A stretch of DNA of 23,126 nucleotides from a virus, in the IMG/VR virus record IMGVR_UViG_3300021961_005764, positions 1-23,126 of that record. One strand, given 5' to 3'. The stretch's first letter is position 1; each line of letters begins with the position of its first letter. Shown here in pieces: positions 7,414 to 15,386 of the stretch. A program made the position numbers and the translations under genes. Below the pieces are notes generated by a model. That model made no database searches, was not told the origin of the DNA, and was given only the letters and a program-made list of their open reading frames with translations.

Positions 7414-7686
7414 ATGGTAAAGTATAAAATAAGTAAAAGGCTTAGTCAAGCAGCATACAGAAGATGTTCTTCAAGATATAATTGCTGGAGTAGCACAACA
7501 TACTCAGTAAAAATTATAACCAGTATTAACTGTGAATGTTGTAGTAAAGGACATAAAGAAACTCAATTCTTATGTGCTGATCATGTTAAAGATCCTGAGA
7601 AATTTTTACCTCGGACTGTAACTGCAAATCTCTACATATCTCAATTAGCAGATCCAATTGTTAATGAATTATTTGTTAAAATATGA
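7414..7686 (+). CDS. Small basic Cys/His protein, possible zinc binder
   Basis: This 90-residue protein has a basic N-terminus and a cluster CECCSKGH followed by CADH about nine residues later. The C-x-C-C...H...C-x-x-H pattern could bind zinc, but it does not match a zinc-finger family I know. Its last four bases, ATGA, overlap the DNA polymerase start, so the two are translationally coupled. It could be a polymerase accessory protein, judged by context alone. Confidence 0.7.
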   Translation: MVKYKISKRLSQAAYRRCSSRYNCWSSTTYSVKIITSINCECCSKGHKETQFLCADHVKDPEKFLPRTVTANLYISQLADPIVNELFVKI

Positions 7687-9584
7687 GCCGTACACATTGG
7701 GTAATGGATTATGAGACTCTCAGCAATTGTTTCATAGCCTGCTTTGAAAGCGTCAAGTCTGAGGACCGTGAGATATTCACAGTGCACAAAGACAAAAATG
7801 AAATAGCAGAGTTTATTGCATTTCTTGAACGGAACATTCAGCTACAAGAATGGCATGTATCTTTTAATGGTCTTGGATTTGACAGTCAGATTACTGAACA
7901 TGTCCTTAGAAATGCTGGTATGTTATCTTTTATGGATGGTGAAGAGATTGCTGAATTTATTTACAGCAAAGCACAGGATGTAATTGGTAGACAAAACCGT
8001 CAGGAGTTTCTAGAGTTTAGTTTGCGGGACCTACATATTAACCAGGTAGATGTCTTTAAACTAAATCACTGGGATAACAATGCTAAGAGAAGTTCTTTAA
8101 AGTGGATTCAGTATACCATGGATTGGAAGAACATAATGGACATGCCAATTCATCACACTGCTGAAGTTACTGTTGATCAGATTCCAGAGATTATAACCTA
8201 TTGTATTAATGATGTTAGATCTACTAAGCAAATCATGCAGCTCAGCAAGAGTCAGATTGAACTTAGAAAGACTTTGACTGAAGAATATAATATCAATCTA
8301 TTTTCTGCATCTGAGCCAAGGATTTCTAAAGAGTTGTTCTTGCACTTCTTAAGTGGTCACACTGGGATTAAAAAGTGGGACCTTAGACAAATGAGAACTC
8401 ACCGTCCTAAGATTGTTGTTAAGGATATTATACTTCCTTATATTCAATTCAAGACAGCTACATTTGAGAATCTGTTACAGAAGTTTCAAGATGTAGTTAT
8501 CTATCCGGGTGAAACTAAAGGAGGGTTTAAGTATTCTGTGCAGTATAAAGGAGTCAAGACTGATTATGGTCTTGGTGGTATTCATGGTGCTAGGTCTGCT
8601 AAGGTATATGAGTCTACGGAAGATATGGTTATCATGACAAGTGATGTTACCAGTTTCTATCCTAATCTTGCTATTAGGAATAGATGGTCTCCGGGACATT
8701 TACCACAAGAAGAATTCTGTGACCTGTATGAATGGTTCTTTGAAGAAAGAAAGAAGATTCCTAAGAAAGATCCTAAGAACTATGTATATAAGATTATCCT
8801 AAACTCAACCTATGGTTTGAGCAATGATGAGAATAGCTTCCTATATGATCCTGAGTTTACTATGAGGATTACTATTAATGGTCAGCTAAGTCTTACCATG
8901 TTGTATGAGATGATCTGTGAAGAAATCCCTAATGCAATTCCACTAATGCAGAATACAGATGGTCTTGAGACTTTAATCCCAAGAGAGTATGTAGACAAGT
9001 ATATGGATATCTGTGCAAGATGGGAGAAGCGTACACTACTTCAGCTAGAACATGATAAATATTCTAAGATCATCCTTGGTGATGTGAATAATTACATTGC
9101 TATTACTGAAGATGGTAAAGCTAAGAGTAAGGGTAGGTTTGAGTATAAAGATTTAGCTCTACATAAGAACAAGAGTTTTCTCATTATACCAAAAGCTATC
9201 CAAGCTTATTTTGTAGATGGTATTAAACCTGAAGATTTCTTAGCTCAAAACCAAAACATATTTGATTACTGTGGTGGTGTTAAGATTAAAGGAGACTGGG
9301 AGTTCTATGAACACTCTATTGTTAATGGAGAACACTCTATTGAACAGTTACAGCATACCATAAGATATTTTGTTTCCAATTCCGGGTCAAAGATTGTAAA
9401 GAAAAACAATACTGATGGGAGAGAAATCCAGGTTGAGGCCGGGAAGTGGATGCAGACTATCATGATTGATTATGTTGAGAAAGATTTTGCTGAGTATGAT
9501 ATCAACACAAAGTATTATCTAGAGAACATATACAAAGAAATAAGGTCCTTAGAACCTATTAATAACCAACTAAGTTTATTTTAA
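7683..9584 (+). CDS. Family B DNA polymerase with 3'-5' exonuclease domain
   Basis: This 633-residue protein has both polymerase and proofreading motifs. Exo I is DYE (Asp9, Glu11), Exo II is FNGLGFD (Asn62, Asp67), and Exo III is YCIND (Tyr173, Asp177). A GLGGIHG segment lies near residues 296-302. Motif A is DVTSFYP (Asp321), motif B is KIILNSTYG (Lys370-Gly377), and motif C is QNTDG (Asp426). Motif C differs from the usual DTDS: the first Asp is Asn424 and Ser is Gly, while the second Asp, the main metal ligand in family B enzymes such as RB69 polymerase, is kept. The protein is short for the family. It is the likely replicative polymerase of the phage. The next gene starts 1 nt after its stop. 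Confidence 0.95.
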   Translation: MSRTHWVMDYETLSNCFIACFESVKSEDREIFTVHKDKNEIAEFIAFLERNIQLQEWHVSFNGLGFDSQITEHVLRNAGMLSFMDGEEIAEFIYSKAQDVIGRQNRQEFLEFSLRDLHINQVDVFKLNHWDNNAKRSSLKWIQYTMDWKNIMDMPIHHTAEVTVDQIPEIITYCINDVRSTKQIMQLSKSQIELRKTLTEEYNINLFSASEPRISKELFLHFLSGHTGIKKWDLRQMRTHRPKIVVKDIILPYIQFKTATFENLLQKFQDVVIYPGETKGGFKYSVQYKGVKTDYGLGGIHGARSAKVYESTEDMVIMTSDVTSFYPNLAIRNRWSPGHLPQEEFCDLYEWFFEERKKIPKKDPKNYVYKIILNSTYGLSNDENSFLYDPEFTMRITINGQLSLTMLYEMICEEIPNAIPLMQNTDGLETLIPREYVDKYMDICARWEKRTLLQLEHDKYSKIILGDVNNYIAITEDGKAKSKGRFEYKDLALHKNKSFLIIPKAIQAYFVDGIKPEDFLAQNQNIFDYCGGVKIKGDWEFYEHSIVNGEHSIEQLQHTIRYFVSNSGSKIVKKNNTDGREIQVEAGKWMQTIMIDYVEKDFAEYDINTKYYLENIYKEIRSLEPINNQLSLF

Positions 9585-9585
9585 A

Positions 9586-10854
9586 ATGCCAAAGAAAATT
9601 CAAGATTGCACAAAAGCACATTTGATTAGTATTGACCTACCGGTTCATGGTGATAGCTACACAGTTATTAGCCATGAATCAGTAATAAATTATGCATATA
9701 CAGAACTTGCTAACGCAGGTTTTGGTATTGTACAAGAAGAGTATAGAGCAACTGCAGATGGTCAGATTGCTCAGGGTATCTATAAATTACAATATAATAG
9801 TGACCCAGAATTATCTATGATGTTTGCTTGGACTAATAGTTATAACAAACAAGTAAGATTTAAGTGTGGAGTTGGTGCATATGTGAACCAAACCGGCACC
9901 GTGATGGTGTGTGGAGACATGGGAAGTTGGGCCAGAAAACATACTGGTACAGCAGATGCAGAGACTATCCAAACTATTAAGGAGCAGATTGCTCATGCTC
10001 AGATGTATTATAATCAGTTAGTATCTGATAAAGAAGTAATGAAGGGCATCTCTATGAATAAGAGAAGACAAGCACAGATGCTTGGTATCCTGTTTGCAGA
10101 GTATCAGATCCTTACTACTGAACAAGCTAGTATGATCAGAAATCAAATGGACAAACCAAGTCATGTGTTTGAAGACTCCAATAGTTTGTGGGCATTTTAT
10201 AACTATGTAACTATAGCATTACAGCATTCTCATCCTAAAACATGGATGGAAGATCAAAGAGTTCTGCACTATTTTATTTCTAGTGTTAATAACTTTAACA
10301 CAGCTCCTATTCCTCAACCAGTTGTTGAAGCTCCCATAGATCCATTAACTACAAATTATGGTGAGCCAGAGAATCAGCTCAATATTTTGACTGAAATTGA
10401 GAAAACAGAAGCTGAGGAAACTTCATTAGAATTAGAGCTAAGTATAACTAATTTAGAAATAAATGAGTTTAACTTAGAAAATAACTTAAATGATTCTAAT
10501 GTTGAAGAAATAGCTAATGAAGTTATAGAAGAAACAATAACCTATACTGATCCTGTAGGTAATACTTTTGAGACACCAGTTTTTAATTCAGAAGTTGAAG
10601 AAGCTAAAACACTTGATGTAGATTTCATGACTCTTTCTGCTGAAGATGATGACTTTGAAGATTTTCAAGAAGGTGTGCATCAAGATTGGTTAGCTGTAGA
10701 TCCAAATGTAAAGTCTTTACAACCTACGCCAGAAGATCATGTACAGTTTGAAGCTGACCTAAGTAAACTTGAAGTAGAAGTAGAAGCTGATGATTTTGAT
10801 TTGTCAAGTGGTATAGAAGATGAGGAATATGGTGATGTTCCTGACTTCTTTTAG
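9586..10854 (+). CDS. DUF932-like replication-region protein with long acidic tail
   Basis: The first 240 or so residues of this 422-residue protein look folded. They include a GFGIVQEEYRATADGQ stretch, a strand-rich region with FAWTNSYNKQ, and a His/Thr-rich WARKHTGTAD segment, which resemble DUF932-type phage proteins; the family call is tentative. Residues from about 245 to the end are disordered and strongly acidic and finish in DVPDFF. That tip resembles single-stranded DNA-binding protein tails and the DLDWF tip of the protein encoded at 4071-5369. The gene starts 1 nt after the polymerase stop, so it is co-expressed with it. A terminator follows. Confidence 0.8.
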   Translation: MPKKIQDCTKAHLISIDLPVHGDSYTVISHESVINYAYTELANAGFGIVQEEYRATADGQIAQGIYKLQYNSDPELSMMFAWTNSYNKQVRFKCGVGAYVNQTGTVMVCGDMGSWARKHTGTADAETIQTIKEQIAHAQMYYNQLVSDKEVMKGISMNKRRQAQMLGILFAEYQILTTEQASMIRNQMDKPSHVFEDSNSLWAFYNYVTIALQHSHPKTWMEDQRVLHYFISSVNNFNTAPIPQPVVEAPIDPLTTNYGEPENQLNILTEIEKTEAEETSLELELSITNLEINEFNLENNLNDSNVEEIANEVIEETITYTDPVGNTFETPVFNSEVEEAKTLDVDFMTLSAEDDDFEDFQEGVHQDWLAVDPNVKSLQPTPEDHVQFEADLSKLEVEVEADDFDLSSGIEDEEYGDVPDFF

Positions 10855-10875
10855 TAAATAATTTTTTTCACCACT

Positions 10876-10907
10876 AAGGGGATGCAGAAATGTGTCCCCT
10901 TTTTTTT
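10876..10907 (+). terminator. Intrinsic terminator after DNA polymerase unit
   Basis: An 11-bp stem, 10876-10886 with 10891-10901, includes AAGGGGA/TCCCCTT and two G-U pairs and is closed by a GAAA tetraloop. A run of eight T starts at 10900. This is the strongest hairpin in the window. Confidence 0.9.
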
Positions 10908-10914
10908 AACTTTG
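10907..10914 (+). promoter_or_regulatory. TAnnTTTG box before MazG-like gene
   Basis: TAACTTTG matches TAnnTTTG exactly, follows the terminator T run directly, and ends 3 nt before the ATG at 10918. It is the likely start of the MazG-thioesterase unit. No -33 box is seen. Confidence 0.4.
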
Positions 10915-10917
10915 ACT

Positions 10918-11304
10918 ATGAAAGAACAATTACAAAAAGTGGAGATATTTCACAATGCTTTTGGGCAAGAAAACGGTAAATGGCCACAACCATTAAGTGA
11001 GCATGAGTTTAATCTTAGACACTCTCTTATGAAAGAAGAGAATGATGAATACTTAGAAGCTTGTTTTAAGAACTCACTAATAGAAATTGCTGATGCACTA
11101 GGTGACCAGTTATACATTCTTTGTGGAACTATCCTTAAGCATGGTATGCAACATGTCATAGAAGATGTATTTAATGAGATTCAAGCAAGTAACATGAGTA
11201 AGTTAGGCAATGATGGTAAGCCTGTTCTCCGTGAAGACGGTAAAATATTAAAAGGAAGTCAATATTTTAGACCTGACTTATCTAAATTCATTAAAGTGAA
11301 ATGA
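10918..11304 (+). CDS. MazG-like NTP pyrophosphohydrolase (all-alpha, PRA-PH type)
   Basis: This 128-residue protein has the metal-binding pattern of all-alpha NTP pyrophosphohydrolases: EENDE (Glu40, Glu41, Glu44) and EIADALGD (Glu56, Asp59, Asp63). The FHNAFG start and the C-terminal NMSKL...GKPVLREDGKILKG stretch are typical of the phage members of this group. These enzymes hydrolyse (d)NTPs or modified nucleotides to monophosphates, cleaning or adjusting the nucleotide pool; some phage MazG proteins act on host alarmone signalling. I chose the ATG at 10918 because the in-frame ATG at 10882 lies inside the terminator hairpin. The stop overlaps the next start in ATGA. Confidence 0.9.
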   Translation: MKEQLQKVEIFHNAFGQENGKWPQPLSEHEFNLRHSLMKEENDEYLEACFKNSLIEIADALGDQLYILCGTILKHGMQHVIEDVFNEIQASNMSKLGNDGKPVLREDGKILKGSQYFRPDLSKFIKVK

Positions 11305-11729
11305 CTTTTCTCAACTCTCATCCAATTAAAAAATCTGACCTTGGCTTTCATGGTAACTTGTTTGGAGGTAAACTTCTGGCATGGATTGATGCAGCTGCTG
11401 CTGGTTATGCAATGCAGTTATGTGACACTCCAAGAATGGTTACTGTAAGTATTGACCAATGTAATTTTGAAAAGCCTGCAAGAGAAAGTCAACTGCTTAA
11501 GATATATGGTAAACCGTCTAAAGTGGGAAATACATCATTGTCCTTATATATGGAAGCTAGAGCACACAATGTTTATACAGGTGTCCAGTCTTTAGTTTTA
11601 AAAACAAATATTACTTTTGTACATATTGATGAAGAGGGTAACCCTATTCCAATAGGAGAAAAAGGTAGAAGAAGAATTACAAATCTGATAGAAGATGAGT
11701 CCACAACAACTAAAGAAACTCCTTATTGA
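11301..11729 (+). CDS. Acyl-CoA thioesterase, hotdog fold (YciA/BFIT type)
   Basis: The N-terminal part of this 142-residue protein, FHGNLFGGKLLAWID (residues 16-30), is the signature of hotdog acyl-CoA thioesterases, with the catalytic-type Asp at position 30. The following MVTVSIDQCNFEKPAR and VGNTSLSLYMEARA segments match the rest of a single hotdog domain. Such enzymes hydrolyse acyl-CoA to free fatty acid and CoA. The length is normal for a one-domain enzyme. It is coupled to the MazG-like gene by the ATGA overlap and overlaps the next gene by 35 nt. A lipid-metabolism enzyme is unusual in a phage operon and may alter host acyl-CoA pools. It was probably acquired from a bacterium; its codon use looks like its neighbours'. 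Confidence 0.88.
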   Translation: MTFLNSHPIKKSDLGFHGNLFGGKLLAWIDAAAAGYAMQLCDTPRMVTVSIDQCNFEKPARESQLLKIYGKPSKVGNTSLSLYMEARAHNVYTGVQSLVLKTNITFVHIDEEGNPIPIGEKGRRRITNLIEDESTTTKETPY

Positions 11730-11877
11730 AGCTTACTTAGCCGGTGCTGAAAGCATGTATTGTGGGTGTATTCCTGCAACCACAAAAGCTGATGCAAGAG
11801 ATTGGTTTGAAGAAAACCACCAGTTATTTCAAGAAACTGACAAGAAGAAAAAAGAAAATAATAGGGGAGAGATTTAG
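11695..11877 (+). CDS. Small unknown protein, 60 residues
   Basis: It begins with an amphipathic helix (LLIEAYLAGAES), has a CGC pair and a DWFEENHQ segment, and ends in a Lys-rich tail. Small phage proteins with an IEAY..GA...WFE.N pattern are common, but I know no function. It overlaps the thioesterase by 35 nt, and its TAG stop lies in the loop of the terminator hairpin. Confidence 0.65.
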   Translation: MSPQQLKKLLIEAYLAGAESMYCGCIPATTKADARDWFEENHQLFQETDKKKKENNRGEI

Positions 11878-11894
11878 GTCTTTCCCCTTTTTTT
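11863..11894. terminator. Bidirectional terminator between convergent modules
   Basis: GGGGAGAGA (11864-11872) pairs with TCTTTCCCC (11879-11887), including one G-U pair, with a 6-nt loop. On the plus strand seven T follow. On the minus strand the bases after the stem are also T-rich (complement of 11845-11863). It stands in the 35 nt between convergent stop codons and can serve both strands. Confidence 0.8.
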
Positions 11895-11912
11895 CTGTTC
11901 CGAGTAACTCTG

Positions 11913-14900
11913 CTATCTAACAAAGGTTGATTGGAAACTTTTCACAGCTTGATCAGGTGTAAAGTTATATCCAGAGAAGCCCATTACTTTTAAAAATGCA
12001 GCCCAAGCTTTGTTATCTCCTTTCTTCCAAATACCTGTATCTCTTTTATATTCTTCAGCAATGTTCCAAGGGAGTATCTGAGAATATAATTTAGTAGCTC
12101 TATCAATAGTGCCCATTACAGCAGATGGTGATTTAAAGATACGGTAGAAATCTGCAGGGCTTACATAAGCTAGTGTCTCACTGCGCATTCTCATTGCTTG
12201 GTATAATGCAAAGTTGTATGCATAAGTTTTCTCAATCTCTGATTTTTCATCATCATCTCCACCACCTAATGCAGCTAACAAAGCTAGGATAACTCCTAAT
12301 GAAGCAACAATACCAGCTTCCATAGCTACTTTTCTAATCTGAGCTTTCTCAAATGGTGTGTATCCTGTCCATCTAGAACCTACTTCTAGCTTATAAGTAA
12401 TTAAGTCTCTACCTAATGTTCTCCAGAATGTGCGGTACATACCTTCTGTTTCTCCACCAAGCTCTTCATCATAAGATAAGTCTTTGTATCTTCTTTTGAT
12501 ACCTGGATACATGTGCTTTCTATACATCATAAGTAATCTTCCTAATGCATATCTCTGAGCGGTACCCTTATCAAAGTCATTATAGACACCATGCATTCTT
12601 TTATTGAGGGCATGTAGTCTATTCATTACATCTTGGCGGTCTCTTTCTTCAAAGTCAACTTTAACTATGTTGCCATCAGCATCTTCTTTCTCAAGTTCAA
12701 CTTTGTATTTTTTTACCTTCTTACCGTTCTCATCCTTTTCAATCTCAAAAAGATCAGGACCATACTTCTCATGTGCTGCTAATAGTGTAATCTCTTCTCC
12801 TGTTGCTTTATCAATTACTTTTGTACCATCCATAAGAGCAAGCATTGTTTTTACCTGAATCTCATGCTCAGCAAAGTTCTGATTAAAGAATAGAGTGTTG
12901 GTTCTAAATAACTTATTAGCTACACTTGCAGATACATCTCTACCATATTGATCTTTAAATGTACCTTGGATTGGGTCATATCTTTCAATCAGTTTACCCA
13001 ACCAGCTTTCTGGTTTAAGTTTACCAAAGTCAGATATGCATCCACCTACTGTAGACCAATATTTTACATTACCCTTGCGCAAGTTTTTACCATTGAAGTA
13101 TTGACCACCTGCAGCCTCAATTAGAACCTGAATATTACCTTGGATATTATTTGCAAGACCTTTGAGTAAGTCCAGTGATAATGTAGTAACAGCAGCTATA
13201 CCCATAGCAGTATTAGTAAGTTTAGATATCTCTAAATTCCAGAGCTTTTCTGCTTTTTGAGATTCTCCATACACAACCATCTCTAAGAATGCATCTAAGT
13301 GATTCTTAGAATATGAATCCCCATTCATGCGGATAGGTTCATCATAACCTAAGCTTTTTGCAGCCTTATTAATCAAAGCTTGACCCTTAGCATTTGTTAT
13401 TGGAGTAGCTCTTTGATTAATGATAGTTCTAAAAGCACTAATTTCAGAGTGCATTTTATTCATAGCATTGTATCTTCTGGCCATTGAACCAAATCTTAGC
13501 ACAGAACTTAACAAATCTACACTGACATCATCTATATCAATGTTCTGAGTATAGTATACAGGAAGCATGTGTTGGCTTTCTGCAGATAGAGTAGCATTAC
13601 CATACTCTTCATCCCAACTTTGAATAACTGAAGCTTCACTAACTCCGGCTTTTGTAGCATTAACAATACCATTTCTTTGCATTCTTTCCCAACTACTCAT
13701 AGGAATAGATGGTAAGATATAACCAGGTTTTTGATTATCAGGTAAAAGCTCTTGGTCTTTAAAATATTCATCAGTCAAGTACTTATGGAACTCACCTTGT
13801 GGAGAAATGGGATTACCATTATCATCATAAAGCTTTTGCCATTTTTCATTTAAGTACTTATCACTTGGCTCTGCAAGTTCTCTTGTAAATCTTTTGATAC
13901 CAGTTTTTGGATCTGTAGTTTCTACAGTTTTTAACCATTCATCATACTCTTCAGAAGTTCTAATTCCTTTATCTACTTCTTTTTGTTTTTCAGCTTTAAT
14001 TGCAGCAATTTCTTCTGCAGATTTTGGTTTAGTATTAAGAGCATACCAGGTACTTCTAGCTTTGCTCCAATCTTTTATAGCTTTCTTATACACTTGTTCT
14101 TCAACAGGAGTAGCATCTTCTGAGAGTTGTGGTCTAGGATTATTTTTATACCACTCACTTAAAGCTTTATTGTACTTTGTTATATCATACTTTTGTACAA
14201 AGCCCATTTGCTTTTTAAAAATAACCTCACCAGTTTCTTTGTCTCTTTTAACTCTACCATTAGGTTCTAAACTCAGTGTCTCAACAACCTCATATATACC
14301 CTCATTTAATGCAGCAACATCATTCACAGACCTTCCTGTTTTACGCATGAACTCTTCAAGCTGATCAACACCTTCTTCTTTTTGCACAATGTCATCCATT
14401 CTTGCTTCTTCAAAAGCAGACTTGATCATTTTAGCAAATAGAGCTAGGGCACTGTCTTCAGAACTGATAAGTGGGTTGATGAGAAAATCAAAAATGCTCT
14501 CATCTTTTACAGCCATTTTTAATACTTCCTGTAGTTTTTCCTTATCCAAAAGCATGCCTTGCCATTTGTCTAGGGTAGTTTGTTCCCTTGCAATTCTTTT
14601 TTCTTTTGTAGCATCATTTGCATCAGAGTCTTCTATCTCTTTAATCCTTCCCTGTAATGCTTTAATGTTCTCTCTAATACTTTTGTTACCTGCAGTAGAT
14701 CTGAAGTTTACTAATACCTCTGCCATAAGAGGAATAGCTTCATCAACAAAAGCAGCTTTGATGTTATTTCTAATAGTGATTGCTGCTGTTAGTTTGTCTT
14801 GAGGAGTAAACTCAGATTCTGGCTTACCAATAACAGGAGTACTAAAAAAGTTTTTTACATCAACTTTATTAATCTCATCTAAGATACTATAGTTATTTGC

Positions 14901-15386
14901 AAACTCACTAACTGCTACTAGTTTATCAAGAGCTTGCTTTCTATCATAGTTACCCTCTTTAATATTCTTGAGTACTTTAGCCATTACTTCAGATATCTCT
15001 TTAGCCTTTTGGTAACTGTCCTCAATAAAAGCATTGATTGCATCAACGCCATCAAGGTCATCAACAAGTTTTCTTAGTGCTTTTAGCTCAAGTTCCTTTT
15101 TAGTTTGGTTCTTAACTTTTCTACCAGCCAAGTCTTTTTGTTTTTGCTTAAGGAAGATTCTGGCATTTTTAAGAGCATCTGCAAAAGTTTTTGATTCTTC
15201 TGATACTTCCTCATCTTCTAAATCTTCAAAGTCATCTTCAGTTGCTCCTTGTGGTGGTTCATTTAAATCTTCCCTGTCACCATATCTTTCATCCCAAAGC
15301 TCACGTGCTCTGACCTCATTATTCTCAGCTTCAGCAAGAACTTCTTTCCACTCATCTGAATTTTTATTTGGGCAACTTCCTAACAT
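11913..15386 (-). CDS. Giant putative virion/ejected protein, 1,157 residues, one membrane segment
   Basis: I recognise no enzyme domain. The N-terminus has a CPNKNSDEWKEVL segment that I associate with large phage polyproteins. Residues about 45-350 are highly charged and helical, probably partly coiled coil. The middle (about 530-1000) is a large, probably folded region. A hydrophobic segment at about 1018-1037 (ending LALLAALGGG, then DDDEK) could cross a membrane, and a weaker amphipathic stretch lies near 725-760. The start ATG overlaps the stop of the RNA polymerase gene in ATGTTAG, so the two are coupled. In crAss-like phages the giant proteins next to the RNA polymerase are virion components delivered with it. 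A role in ejection or in forming the polymerase particle is inferred from context. Confidence 0.8.
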   Translation of the reverse strand: MLGSCPNKNSDEWKEVLAEAENNEVRARELWDERYGDREDLNEPPQGATEDDFEDLEDEEVSEESKTFADALKNARIFLKQKQKDLAGRKVKNQTKKELELKALRKLVDDLDGVDAINAFIEDSYQKAKEISEVMAKVLKNIKEGNYDRKQALDKLVAVSEFANNYSILDEINKVDVKNFFSTPVIGKPESEFTPQDKLTAAITIRNNIKAAFVDEAIPLMAEVLVNFRSTAGNKSIRENIKALQGRIKEIEDSDANDATKEKRIAREQTTLDKWQGMLLDKEKLQEVLKMAVKDESIFDFLINPLISSEDSALALFAKMIKSAFEEARMDDIVQKEEGVDQLEEFMRKTGRSVNDVAALNEGIYEVVETLSLEPNGRVKRDKETGEVIFKKQMGFVQKYDITKYNKALSEWYKNNPRPQLSEDATPVEEQVYKKAIKDWSKARSTWYALNTKPKSAEEIAAIKAEKQKEVDKGIRTSEEYDEWLKTVETTDPKTGIKRFTRELAEPSDKYLNEKWQKLYDDNGNPISPQGEFHKYLTDEYFKDQELLPDNQKPGYILPSIPMSSWERMQRNGIVNATKAGVSEASVIQSWDEEYGNATLSAESQHMLPVYYTQNIDIDDVSVDLLSSVLRFGSMARRYNAMNKMHSEISAFRTIINQRATPITNAKGQALINKAAKSLGYDEPIRMNGDSYSKNHLDAFLEMVVYGESQKAEKLWNLEISKLTNTAMGIAAVTTLSLDLLKGLANNIQGNIQVLIEAAGGQYFNGKNLRKGNVKYWSTVGGCISDFGKLKPESWLGKLIERYDPIQGTFKDQYGRDVSASVANKLFRTNTLFFNQNFAEHEIQVKTMLALMDGTKVIDKATGEEITLLAAHEKYGPDLFEIEKDENGKKVKKYKVELEKEDADGNIVKVDFEERDRQDVMNRLHALNKRMHGVYNDFDKGTAQRYALGRLLMMYRKHMYPGIKRRYKDLSYDEELGGETEGMYRTFWRTLGRDLITYKLEVGSRWTGYTPFEKAQIRKVAMEAGIVASLGVILALLAALGGGDDDEKSEIEKTYAYNFALYQAMRMRSETLAYVSPADFYRIFKSPSAVMGTIDRATKLYSQILPWNIAEEYKRDTGIWKKGDNKAWAAFLKVMGFSGYNFTPDQAVKSFQSTFVR

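Noticed and set aside
10882-10917. Upstream start for the MazG-like gene at ATG 10882
   Set aside because: It lies inside a strong terminator hairpin and would add twelve residues not typical of the family. ATG 10918 follows a TAnnTTTG box and gives the normal N-terminus.
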